Shown here: in pieces, positions 30,710 through 38,516 of the stretch
Layout of the letters: the number at the start of each line of letters is the position of its first letter
Numbering within the stretch: the first letter of the stretch is position 1
Assembly: GCA_035651755.1 (NCBI GenBank)
Contig: DASRFA010000048.1
Span: 1 to 40,484 of the forward strand
Direction: 5' to 3'
Length of the DNA stretch: 40,484 bases
DNA from: DASRFA01 sp035651755
GTDB lineage: Bacteria; Desulfobacterota; Binatia; UBA12015
Translations under genes and position numbers: made by a program
Notes under the pieces: model-generated
What the model was told of the DNA's origin: nothing
Database searches by the model: none
The model's input: only the letters and a program-made list of their open reading frames with translations

Positions 30710-32320
30710 TCAGTCGGCCGCCGGCGTGTACGCCCCGGTCGCCGGGCCAGCAGCCGTGCCGCCGGCAGCCGCGCCCGTCGGCGACGCGGGCCGACCGCCG
30801 GTCGGCGCGCCGCCTGCGGCGTGGCCGCCGTTCGCGGCTCCCGCGCCGGCCGGCGCGGCCTCGTGCGGAGCGCCGCTCGGCGCGGGAGCGCGGGTCGCGC
30901 GCGACGCCGGCAGCAGCCCGGCGGCCGCGGGGGACGAGGCGCCCGCCGCGGCTCGCGGCGGGACGCCGCCCGAGAGCTGCGCCGCCTGCTGTGCCTGCTC
31001 GCGGCGCTCGCGCTCGCGCCGCGCCTGCGTGAAGTCGGCCGCGATCGTCTCGCCGATGTGCCGTCCGATCATCGCGTTGCCGTCCGCGCTCACGTGGCAG
31101 CAGTCGTCGATGTAGAGCGGCTTCCCGATCCCGCCGAAGAGCCCCGTCAGGTCTTCGAAGCGGACGCCCTGGCGATCGAGCTGTTGGCCGGCTTCGCGCA
31201 AGCGCGGGTAGCCACGCACGACGCTCTTCCCGTAGTCGCTGTCCTCCCGCAGGGCGACCTTGCGCTCGTCGTCGAGCATCGGCTTCGCGCCCTGCACGTA
31301 CTGGTTCGGCTGGAGGAAGTGGTAGTAGCGGGCCTTGTTCGCGCGCGCGAGGCGGTGCATCTGGAGCGAGCTCTCCTGCCACACGCGGGCGACGTCGGCG
31401 TAGACCTCGTCGTCGTCGCGGTACTTGAGGTGCGGCCCGTGCGACGCGAAGCGCCGCTGCTCGGGGTCGAGCTGGCCCTCGTAGGCGGCGAGGTCGAGAC
31501 GACGCTCGGCCGTGACCTGCCCGAGCGCGCCGTCGACCGAGCGCCAGAGGAGCGTCGTGATCGCGGTCGAGCGCAGGATCGGAAGGAGGAAGGCCTCCGC
31601 CCAGTAGCCGCGGAGCCGGGTGAGCGCGGTGATCTCGCCCGCGAGGCGGGTGACCATCGGGTCGTCCAGCTCGCCGACGAGCACCGACCAGTCGCGCGGG
31701 TAGAACGGGAACACGTCGCGCGCGACGTTCGCTTCGGGCGTGATGGCGACCTCGTTGAAGCCGTCCAGGTTCACGATGATGTCGAAGTGCGCCCCGAGCG
31801 ACAGCAGGTAGGTCAGCGCCATCAGCTGCTGCGGCTGCTTGTAGCCGCCGAGGGCCGCGCGCACGATGACGATCCGCTTGTCGCGCAGCTCCGGGATCGG
31901 GGAGAGCTCCTCGGCGAGCGCCTCCGCCCCCTCCTTGGAGACCCACCACGCCATCGACCCGCCGAAGATCCCGACGATCACGTCGTCCTTCGACGCCCCG
32001 AGGACCGGCCACTTGTCGTCGACGAACCCGAACGGCGACACCGGGAGGCCGTGCTGCCGGCGCATGCCCTCGGGGTCGTAGCCCGGGTCGTAAACGAACC
32101 CGAGGTAGGGATGGAGCGCGAGGTACGTCCCCTGGGCCTTGCGGTCGGGGCGGACCTCGAGCGCGTGCGCCTCGTCGAGGAGCTGGCGCTTGCGCGCATT
32201 CACCGCCGCGAGATCGAGCGCTCGATGCTCCACCGCCCAGTAGACGACGCGGGCGAACCCCTCCGCCAGCATCGCCGCCAGGACGAGCACGGACAGCGCG
32301 AGAACCAGCCTTCTGAGCAT
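30710..32320 (-). CDS. Membrane-anchored SGNH hydrolase-like protein
   Basis: 536 residues. An N-terminal helix (MLRRLVLALSVLVLAAMLAE) anchors the protein outside the cell membrane. A SGNH-like core follows with VIVGIFGGSMAWWVS (candidate nucleophile S122), the block NLDGFNE (candidate Asn/Gly site) near 200, and YIDDCCHVS near the end (D406-x2-H409, the catalytic Asp/His pair). The family includes esterases and acyltransferases that modify polysaccharides. From ~425 onward the protein becomes a ~110-residue Ala/Gly/Pro-rich low-complexity tail, which may extend through the cell wall space. The substrate is unknown. ATG at 32320; 88 bases separate it from the GNAT gene on the same strand. Confidence 0.75.
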   Translation of the reverse strand: MLRRLVLALSVLVLAAMLAEGFARVVYWAVEHRALDLAAVNARKRQLLDEAHALEVRPDRKAQGTYLALHPYLGFVYDPGYDPEGMRRQHGLPVSPFGFVDDKWPVLGASKDDVIVGIFGGSMAWWVSKEGAEALAEELSPIPELRDKRIVIVRAALGGYKQPQQLMALTYLLSLGAHFDIIVNLDGFNEVAITPEANVARDVFPFYPRDWSVLVGELDDPMVTRLAGEITALTRLRGYWAEAFLLPILRSTAITTLLWRSVDGALGQVTAERRLDLAAYEGQLDPEQRRFASHGPHLKYRDDDEVYADVARVWQESSLQMHRLARANKARYYHFLQPNQYVQGAKPMLDDERKVALREDSDYGKSVVRGYPRLREAGQQLDRQGVRFEDLTGLFGGIGKPLYIDDCCHVSADGNAMIGRHIGETIAADFTQARRERERREQAQQAAQLSGGVPPRAAAGASSPAAAGLLPASRATRAPAPSGAPHEAAPAGAGAANGGHAAGGAPTGGRPASPTGAAAGGTAAGPATGAYTPAAD

Positions 32321-32408
32321 CGAATGCGACCGGCGATCGCGGTGACGCCTCCGCGCGGCCTGTTGAGCACATCTTACGGGCTTGCGCGAGTGGCCACGGT
32401 GCGCCGGC

Positions 32409-32864
32409 TCAGCCGCCTGGCGGCGCCGCGGTGTACGCGTTCCGGCGCACGATCTCCATGACCTGCTCGGGCGCGGAGCACGGCGTGAAGCCGACCTGCG
32501 CGTAGACCCCGTGGGCGTCCTTCGTGGTCAGCATCCAGCGCCGGAACCCCTGAAGCTCGGGGTGCGCGAGGATCGTCGCCATGAGCCACTTCGCGAGCCC
32601 CCGCCCGCGGTGCGGGGGCAGCACGAAGACGTCCATCACGAAGCCGAAGACGGCGCGATCGGTGACGACCCGCGCGTAGCCGACCTGCTCTCCGCCGCGA
32701 TAGACGCCGAAGTTGAGCGAGTGGCGGACGCTGCGCGCGACGACGGCGCGCGGGATGTTCTCCGCCCAGTAGCTCGTCCGGAGGAACCCGTGGACGACGT
32801 CGAGCCGCAGGCGCGCGGGGTCGGTGCTGATCTCGTACTCGTCGCGCCGCCAGACGTCGTCCAT
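32409..32864 (-). CDS. GNAT family N-acetyltransferase
   Basis: 151 residues. GNAT fold with the acetyl-CoA loop VFVLPPHRGRGLAKWLM (R/Q-x2-G-x-G/A motif as HRGRGLA), preceded by GYARVVTDRAVFGFVMDV and followed by RRWMLTTKDAHGVYAQVGF, the pattern of motif B. The closest type by eye is the small arylalkylamine/histone-like GNAT group; the substrate is unknown. ATG at 32864 has GGGAGCGAG just upstream, favouring it over the longer frame from 32951. Cytosolic. Confidence 0.88.
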   Translation of the reverse strand: MDDVWRRDEYEISTDPARLRLDVVHGFLRTSYWAENIPRAVVARSVRHSLNFGVYRGGEQVGYARVVTDRAVFGFVMDVFVLPPHRGRGLAKWLMATILAHPELQGFRRWMLTTKDAHGVYAQVGFTPCSAPEQVMEIVRRNAYTAAPPGG

Positions 32865-32988
32865 GTCTCGCTCCCGGGGCCGCTCTCGCGCGTGGCGAGA
32901 AAGCGCAGCCGCTCCGCGAGAGCGTAGATCCGGCGGACGAGCCCCGTCCACCGACGCGGCTCCACGAGCGTCGCGGAGCCGCGCCGCC

Positions 32989-34806
32989 TCACTCCACGAC
33001 GATGTCGATCGTATCCTGGAGGTTCGTCGCGCCCGGCGGCGGCGGCGTGCCGATCTTCGGGTAGGTCGCGGTGATCGTCACCGTTCCGCGCGCCAGGAAG
33101 TGCGCCGTCCCGGGTCGCTCGCCGTCGTCGCCGTTGCTGACGCTCACGATCGCGGGGTTGGAGCTCTGCCAGGTGACGAAAGCATCCATCCCGCGCGTCG
33201 ACCCGCCGACGAAGCGCGCGAGGATCTTGAGCTTCAGGGTCTCGCCGAGGTTGGCATGGATCACGCCCGTTCCCGGGTCGGGCTCGACCTTGATCGAGAC
33301 CGGCTGGCCCTGGACCGTGACGGTGCAGCTCTTGCCGCCGCGATCGTCCGAGCTGCGCCCGGTCGCGCGGTCGCGCGCGACGATGGTCGCGATGCCGTCG
33401 CCGATCCCGGTCACGCGCCCGATGTTCGGATCGGCGACGTCGACGGTCGCGATCCGGCGGTCGCTCGAGGTCCACTCGACCTGCTTCGTCACGTCGACCT
33501 GCGTGCCGTCCTCGAAGACGAAGAAGGCCTTCACCTTCTTCGTCTTGGTGGGCCCGAGCGTGACGGCGTCGGGCACCACCTGGATGCCCGTCAGCTCGAG
33601 GCCGCAGATGACGCGCGCGTCGCCCGCCGTCGCCGTCGAGGTGACGCCGGTCTCGGGATCGCTCGCCGAAGCGGTCACCGTGCCCGGGCTGATGCACGTC
33701 GCGGAGCCGAGCCGATCGACGGTCACCCGGGTGGGATCGCTCGAGGTCCAGTCGACCTTGGTCGTGAAGTTCACGGTGCCGGGCGTCTCGGCGAAGAAGG
33801 CCGACGCCTTGAGCGGTGCCTTCCCGCCGATCGGCAGGATCACGTACGAGGGCGACACGCGGAGCGCGATCACGTCGCCGACGACCTGGATCGCCGAATC
33901 GCCGGCGCTCGCGGTGGACGAGATGTGCGTCGCGCGATCGGTCGCTCGCGCCGTCGTGTTCCCGATCGCGACGCCGCGGACGCGGCCGTCGGGCTCGATC
34001 GTCGCGATGGCCGCATCCCCGGTCGACCAGTCGACGTCCGCAGTGATGTCCGCCGTCACGCCCTTTTCGAAGGTGCCGGTCGCCTTCAGGCGCGAGCGCT
34101 CGCCGACGCGGATCGTCTTGCGGGCGGGCGACACGGTGACCTGCAGGAGGCGCCCGACGACCGTCACGATCCCGGTCTGGTTGCTCGACTTGATGCCGGT
34201 GTCCGGGTCGCGCGCGATGATCGTCGTCGTGCCGGTCGCGACGGCGCGCACGCCGACGCCGCCGTCCTGCTGCGTGAACGGGGTCGCGATCGAGTTCTTC
34301 GCCGAGGTCCAGACGAGCTTGTTCGTGAGGTCGACGCCGGTCGTGCCGTCCGCGTACGTGCCGATCGCCTGCAGCGTCGCTTCGGCGCCGGCACGGAGCG
34401 CGAGCTTGGCGGGGACGATCGCGATGCTGTCGAGCTCCCAGACGGTCACCTTCGCGTTCGTCCGCGACGACACGCCGGTCTGCGGATCGACGGCGCCGAT
34501 CTCGCACCGCCCGTCGGAGACCGCGGTCACGAGGCCGGTCGCGTCGACGGTCGCGACCTTGGCGTCGCGGGTCTTGAAGGTGACGCCCGTCAGGTCGCGC
34601 GTCGAGCCGTCGGTGTACGTCCCGACGGCTCGAACGGTCGCCGTCCGGCCCGGGATGAGCGAGATCGTCGCCGGGTCGACGCGGATGCTCTGGAGCCGCG
34701 GCGGTCCCGACGACGACGCGTCGGCGCGCACCGCGACGGCGGCAAGAACGATCACCGCGAGCGCGAGGCGCGCGGCCGGAGGGAGAGCCTTCGAGAGTCC
34801 GTGCAT
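32989..34806 (-). CDS. Secreted protein of six tandem bacterial Ig-like (BIG2-type) repeats
   Basis: 605 residues. Signal peptide 1-30 (RLALAVIVLAAVAVRADA). The mature protein is made of six ~90-residue Ig-like repeats, starting about LQSIRVDPATISLIPGR, LDSIAIVPAKLALRAG, LLQVTVSPARKTIRVGER, VIALRVSPSYVILPIG, LTGIQVVPDAVTLGPTK and VSIKVEPDPGTGVIHANLG. Each has the BIG2 core pattern (V-x-P … W-x-S-x(2-4)-A-T-V … G … A). No catalytic domain, sortase signal or membrane anchor follows; the end is DTIDIVVE. Such proteins are surface or extracellular adhesins or structural fibres. ATG at 34806; the frame continues upstream into the pseudogene region but not in phase. Confidence 0.9.
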   Translation of the reverse strand: MHGLSKALPPAARLALAVIVLAAVAVRADASSSGPPRLQSIRVDPATISLIPGRTATVRAVGTYTDGSTRDLTGVTFKTRDAKVATVDATGLVTAVSDGRCEIGAVDPQTGVSSRTNAKVTVWELDSIAIVPAKLALRAGAEATLQAIGTYADGTTGVDLTNKLVWTSAKNSIATPFTQQDGGVGVRAVATGTTTIIARDPDTGIKSSNQTGIVTVVGRLLQVTVSPARKTIRVGERSRLKATGTFEKGVTADITADVDWSTGDAAIATIEPDGRVRGVAIGNTTARATDRATHISSTASAGDSAIQVVGDVIALRVSPSYVILPIGGKAPLKASAFFAETPGTVNFTTKVDWTSSDPTRVTVDRLGSATCISPGTVTASASDPETGVTSTATAGDARVICGLELTGIQVVPDAVTLGPTKTKKVKAFFVFEDGTQVDVTKQVEWTSSDRRIATVDVADPNIGRVTGIGDGIATIVARDRATGRSSDDRGGKSCTVTVQGQPVSIKVEPDPGTGVIHANLGETLKLKILARFVGGSTRGMDAFVTWQSSNPAIVSVSNGDDGERPGTAHFLARGTVTITATYPKIGTPPPPGATNLQDTIDIVVE

Positions 34807-34919
34807 GGGGTGATCGGCCTGTCGGTTTCGGTCGTTCGAGGTCTTCGGAACGGCTGTGCAGGAGCGCGGCCCGTCCCGGCCGCGCGCTCCCCGAACAACC
34901 GCTACCGGAACCCGCGGTG

Positions 34920-35577
34920 TTACGGAACCCTTTTTTGGTCTCGCAGCCGCGCCGCGCGACGTCGTGGCGGCCTCCGCCGCCGTTGCAGACGTCGTCCGCC
35001 CGCACCGCCGCGCAGCACGTCGTCGCCGCGGCCGCCGAAGAGCCGATCGTTGCCGCCGAGGCCGACGATGACGTCGGGGCCGCTCGTCCCGGAGGATGTC
35101 GTCGTCACCTGGCGTCCCACATAGGGTCGGCGTGCCGGTCGCCGCCTCGCAGGCGAGCAAGGCGTTCGCCCCGCGCGCGAGGGATCGCGTGTAGACGCGC
35201 TCGACGAGCGCAGCCGCGAGCGCGGCGAGAGTCTCGACGAGGCAGCCGGCCGCTCCGCTCGGGGCGACGAGATCGTCGACGGCCGCCGCACGGTCCCGGG
35301 TGCGACCACGATCTTGTCGTCCGCGATCGCTTCGGCGAGCGCGCGGCCGATCGTCCGCCACGGCGTCGTGCGCGACATCGCTTGCGCCGCGGATCGCGCG
35401 TCGTCGCCGATGGCGCCGTCGACGAAGAGCGTTCGCCCCGGACCCGGAGTGGCGGTCGGCATCGGCGTCGCCGTCGGGATGGGCGTCGGCGTCGGGCTGG
35501 GGGGTGGGGTGGGCGCAGGCGTGCGAGTCCCCGCGCCTGCCACGGGCCAGGGTGCGCCGCCGGCCGGGGATTCCGGC
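34920..35577 (-). pseudogene. Frameshifted remnant of a beta-helix/RTX-like secreted protein
   Basis: Coding pattern on the minus strand jumps between frames. Segment 1 (about 35543-35289): a Pro/Thr-rich linker, then GRTLFVDGAIGDDARSAAQA and ADDKIVVAPGTV, the start of a parallel beta-helix. Segment 2, another frame (about 35289-35092): VDDLVAPSGAAGCLVETLAA to LCGTPGDDDIL. Segment 3, first frame again (about 35096-34995): SGTSGPDVIVGLGGNDRLFG then GRGDDVLRGGAGG, hemolysin-type Ca-binding repeats. Segment 4, third frame (about 34996-34925): DDVCNGGGGRHDVARRGCET. There is no signal peptide; the 5' end abuts the neighbouring gene's stop. At least three frameshifts and probably an internal deletion. 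Confidence 0.7.
35494..35513 (+). other. Putative G-quadruplex motif
   Basis: The plus strand has four G-runs separated by one or two bases: GGG-CT-GGGGGG-T-GGGG-T-GGG. On the other strand this encodes the Pro-rich linker of the pseudogene, so it may be a by-product of Pro codons. Confidence 0.6.
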
Positions 35578-35916
35578 CTAGGACTTCTTCTTGCGAGAGC
35601 CGCTCTTCCGCGTCGACTTCTTTCTCGTGGTCGACTTCTTTCTTGACGTCGACGACTTCTTCTGCGACGTCGACTTCTTCCGACCCGAGCTCTTCCGGGA
35701 GCTCGACGACTTCCGGGAGCTCGCCTTCCGCTTGGAGGACGATGTCTTCGACGGGACCTTTCCGCCGGCGCGCCGCGCCTCGGAGAGCCCGATCGCGATC
35801 GCCTGCTTCCGGCTCTTCACCTTCTTCCCGGAGCGTCCGCTCTTGAGCGTGCCCTTCTTCCGCTCGTGCATCGCCTTCTCGACCTTCTGCGACGCCTTCT
35901 TGCCGTATCTCGCCAT
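35578..35916 (-). CDS. DUF6496 protein with histone-H1-like Lys/Ser/Arg tail
   Basis: 112 residues. The N-terminal ~55 residues (RYGKKASQKVEKAMHERKKG, TLKSGRSGKKVKSRKQAIAI, GLSEARRAGGKVP) match the DUF6496 pattern. The second half is a low-complexity Ser/Lys/Arg tail with repeated RKKST/RKSS blocks, ending SGSRKKKS, and resembles eukaryotic histone H1 tails. It probably binds DNA non-specifically as a nucleoid protein, which is inference. ATG at 35916 is preceded by GAGGTGA, a good ribosome binding site. Its stop (TAG, 35578-35580) abuts the 5' end of the RTX-like pseudogene. Confidence 0.82.
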   Translation of the reverse strand: MARYGKKASQKVEKAMHERKKGTLKSGRSGKKVKSRKQAIAIGLSEARRAGGKVPSKTSSSKRKASSRKSSSSRKSSGRKKSTSQKKSSTSRKKSTTRKKSTRKSGSRKKKS

Positions 35917-36359
35917 TGGCTCACCTCGTAGAATTCCGGCGGCGCGCGGCGATCGGTGAAAAGTCTTCAATGCGCGGCCGATTCTTCCGCGGAACCGCCT
36001 GCGAAGCGCCCGCTGCGGGCGCCGAGGACGGAAAGCGGCAAGATTCCTGCCACGCGTCGCAGTGGGGTCGGAGAATCGCGCAGCGCGTCGCCGCCACGCC
36101 CGCGGTGTCGACCGGAACTCCAGGTCGCGGCCGGCCCGGTCTCCTACTCGGAGCTGCTCCCCGAGCGCTCGTGCTTCCGGTAGATCCGCCTTCAGACGGC
36201 GCTGCTGGAGCGCGCGCCCGAGCGTGTAGATCAGCTCGTCGATCTCGAACGGCTTCGTGACGAAGTCGTAGGCGCCGGCCCGCCGCACCACGTCCCGAAG
36301 CGTGCACGGGCGGGCGCCACGTCATTGCAGGAGGCAGCCGAGGAACGCATCATCGCGCG
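35917..36359. other. Gene-poor 443-bp gap
   Basis: Between the DUF6496 gene (minus) and the symporter gene (plus). It holds a response-regulator remnant (36184-36303) and otherwise sequence of mixed composition with no open frame that resembles a protein. No tRNA or terminator was recognised. The promoters of both flanking genes should lie here but could not be assigned. Confidence 0.5.
36184..36303 (-). pseudogene. Response regulator receiver-domain fragment
   Basis: The minus strand encodes TLRDVVRRAGAYDFVTKPFE then IDELIYTLGRALQQRRLKA, which is the last third of a receiver domain: helix 4, the conserved Lys after strand 5 (V-T-K-P-F) and helix 5. The phosphoacceptor Asp and the first two thirds are absent, and upstream sequence in the frame does not continue the domain. 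Downstream, the frame runs on without recognisable output domain. It is most likely the remnant of an NtrC-type or single-domain regulator, cut off by the rearrangement that placed the symporter gene at 36360. Confidence 0.65.
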
Positions 36360-37640
36360 ATGCGCGACGACCTCTCGCTCCGCATGCTGACGGGCCTCGC
36401 GGTCGGCACGATCGCGGGCGTGACCGCGCACGCGGTCGCCGGCGAGTCGCCCGCGCTCGAAGCGTTCGTCGCGGACGTGACGGCGCCGCTCGGGCAGATC
36501 TTCCTCCGGCTGCTCTTCATGCTGGTGCTGCCGCTCGTCGTCTCGTCGCTCGCGCTCGGCGTGGCCGGGCTCGGTGACGTGCGCCAGCTCGGGCGGATCG
36601 GCCTGAAGACGCTCGCATACACCGTCGTCGTGTCGACGATCGCGGTCCTGATCGGGGTCGGGCTCGTGAACGCGCTCCGGCCCGGCGCCGGGCTCGCGCC
36701 CGAGCTGCGGGAGCGGCTCCTCGCGCGGACGTCGAGCGCAGCGCTCGCCGGGGTGGCTGCGGAGCAGAGCGCGGGCATCGACTTCGTCGTCAAGCTGGTC
36801 CCGAGCAACGTGTTTCGCGCGCTCGCCGACGGCGACGTGCTGGCGGTCATGGTCTTCGCGCTCGTCCTCGGGATCGGCTTGACGCTCACGCCGACGCCGG
36901 CGGCGCGGAGCTTCGAGCGCGCGCTCGAGGGCCTCTACGACGTCGTGATGCGACTCCTCGGGCTCGTGATCCGGCTCGCGCCGGCGGGCGTCGCATGCCT
37001 GCTCTTCACGACGACGGCGCGCCTCGGCTACGAGATCCTGTGGCAGCTCGGCGCGTACGTCGCGGTCGTGCTGCTCGCGCTCTCGATCCAGCAGTTCGTC
37101 GTGTACTCGATCTCCGTCGGCTGGCTGGGCGGGATGAGCCCGCTCAAGTTCTTCCGCGGCATCCGGGCGGCCATGCTGACGGCGTTCTCGACGGCGTCGA
37201 GCAACGCCACGCTTCCGACGGCGCTCCTGGTCGCGGAGGAGGAGCTCGGGCTCCCGTCGCACGTGAGCCGCTTCGTGCTCACGATCGGGTCCACCGCGAA
37301 CCAGAACGGGACGGCGCTCTTCGAGGGCGTCACCGTCCTCTTCCTCGCGCAGTTCTACGGCGTCGAGCTGAGCTTCGCGCAGCAGGTCGCGGTCGCGTTC
37401 ATCTGCATCCTGGGCGGCATCGGGACGGCGGGCGTCCCGGCGGGATCGATCCCGGTCGTCGCGATGATCCTCGGCACGGTCGGCGTTCCGCCCGAGGGCA
37501 TCGGCATGATCCTCGGCGTCGACCGGCTGCTCGACATGTGCCGGACGACGCTCAACGTGACGGGCGACCTCGCGGCCGCCGTCGTGGTCGCGCGCGGCGA
37601 GCCGATGCTGCCGCGCGGGGCGGCGGCGCCGGCCGATTGA
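36360..37640 (+). CDS. Dicarboxylate/amino acid:cation symporter (DAACS family)
   Basis: 426-residue inner membrane symporter, close to the normal ~420. Family motifs are intact: the serine-rich re-entrant loop HP1 (AFSTASSNATLPTAL), helix 7 TANQNGTALFEGV (N-x-N/D-G-T, cation binding), HP2 GGIGTAGVPAGSIPVVAMIL, and helix 8 VDRLLDMCRTTLNVTGDLA, whose Asp/Arg/Thr/Asn residues bind substrate carboxylates. It should import a C4-dicarboxylate or acidic/neutral amino acid with Na+ or H+. ATG at 36360; a GAGGAA stretch lies about 15 bases upstream. It converges with the exported methyltransferase gene (2 bases apart). Confidence 0.93.
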   Translation: MRDDLSLRMLTGLAVGTIAGVTAHAVAGESPALEAFVADVTAPLGQIFLRLLFMLVLPLVVSSLALGVAGLGDVRQLGRIGLKTLAYTVVVSTIAVLIGVGLVNALRPGAGLAPELRERLLARTSSAALAGVAAEQSAGIDFVVKLVPSNVFRALADGDVLAVMVFALVLGIGLTLTPTPAARSFERALEGLYDVVMRLLGLVIRLAPAGVACLLFTTTARLGYEILWQLGAYVAVVLLALSIQQFVVYSISVGWLGGMSPLKFFRGIRAAMLTAFSTASSNATLPTALLVAEEELGLPSHVSRFVLTIGSTANQNGTALFEGVTVLFLAQFYGVELSFAQQVAVAFICILGGIGTAGVPAGSIPVVAMILGTVGVPPEGIGMILGVDRLLDMCRTTLNVTGDLAAAVVVARGEPMLPRGAAAPAD

Positions 37641-37642
37641 CG

Positions 37643-38335
37643 TCACGCCGGGCGGAAGATCAGCACGTACTGATAGGGCAAGAGATCGGGCGACTCGGCG
37701 AGCGCGTATCCGGCGCGCGTCATCTCGTCGACGACCTGGTCGCGCTCGAGCTTGTGCTCGGGCGGCGGACCGACGGGCAGCGGCTCCTTCTTCCAGTCGA
37801 CGATCGCGATCCGTCCGCCGGGCCGGAGCGCGCGCGCCATGCGGCGGAAGTAGGCGACGCGCCCGTCGATGTGGTGCACCGTGTCGACGACGAGAACGAG
37901 ATCGACGCCGCCCGGCGGGAGGCGGGGGTTGTCGGCCGACGCGAGCACCGGCACGACGTTCGCGCTGCTCTCCTTCTCCGCGCGCTCGCGGAGATGCTCG
38001 ACGAGCTTCGGCTCGACCTCGATCGCGAGGACAGCACCGCCCTCGCCGACGGCGCGCGACAGCCGCCGCGAGAAGTAGCCCGTCCCGGCGCCGAGGTCCG
38101 CGACCACCATCCCGGGCCGGAGGCCGAGCGCGGCGACCAGTGCATCCGGCTTCTGCCATGCGTCGCGCGCCGGGTCGTCGAAGACGGCGCTCCACCGCTT
38201 CGGGTCGTCGAAGGGGTGGTGGACGGTCGCGTCGTCGTCCCCTGCGAGCGCCGTCGCGGCGCCGCAGAGGAACGCGAGCGCCACCGCGACCACCGCGCGC
38301 GCGGTACGCGGCGTGAGGCGCGACGGGCCGGCCAT
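37643..38335 (-). CDS. Exported class I SAM-methyltransferase-like protein
   Basis: 230 residues. The N-terminus looks like a signal peptide (RTARAVVAVALAFLCGAATA, cleavage after ALA near residue 31). The rest is a methyltransferase fold: DAWQKPDALVAALGLRPG, SAM motif VVADLGAGTGYFSRRLSRAV (77-96), acidic IEVEPK, VDLVLVVDTVHHIDGRVAYF, and LRPGGRIAIVDWKKEPLP. Similar predicted methyltransferases with signal sequences (COG4798-like) are widespread in Proteobacteria; how they obtain SAM outside the cytoplasm is not known. ATG at 38335; a GTG seven codons upstream is an alternative. Divergent from the SDR gene. Confidence 0.85.
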   Translation of the reverse strand: MAGPSRLTPRTARAVVAVALAFLCGAATALAGDDDATVHHPFDDPKRWSAVFDDPARDAWQKPDALVAALGLRPGMVVADLGAGTGYFSRRLSRAVGEGGAVLAIEVEPKLVEHLRERAEKESSANVVPVLASADNPRLPPGGVDLVLVVDTVHHIDGRVAYFRRMARALRPGGRIAIVDWKKEPLPVGPPPEHKLERDQVVDEMTRAGYALAESPDLLPYQYVLIFRPA

Positions 38336-38516
38336 CTCGCACAGCGCTAGCACGCCGGCCGGCTGGTCCGAAGATCCGTCGCGGCCAGCGCGGCGTACGA
38401 CCGTGGCGGCGCGCGGGTGCGACACCGCCGGCGCACCGTGGTAGGCGTCACGAGCCACGATTCGCGCCGGCGCTCTCCGAACGCCGGCGATCTCGACCAG
38501 ACGGCGCGGAGCAGAC

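Noticed and set aside
32636..35005. 789-codon minus-strand frame over the Ig-like protein
   Set aside because: Mostly out-of-frame shadow of the six-repeat gene; only its first ~27 codons have meaning, as the third-frame tail of the RTX-like pseudogene.
35917..36183. Continuation of the response regulator or a DNA-binding output domain
   Set aside because: Translation past the receiver fragment becomes Arg/Ala-rich and shows no helix-turn-helix or AAA+ motif.
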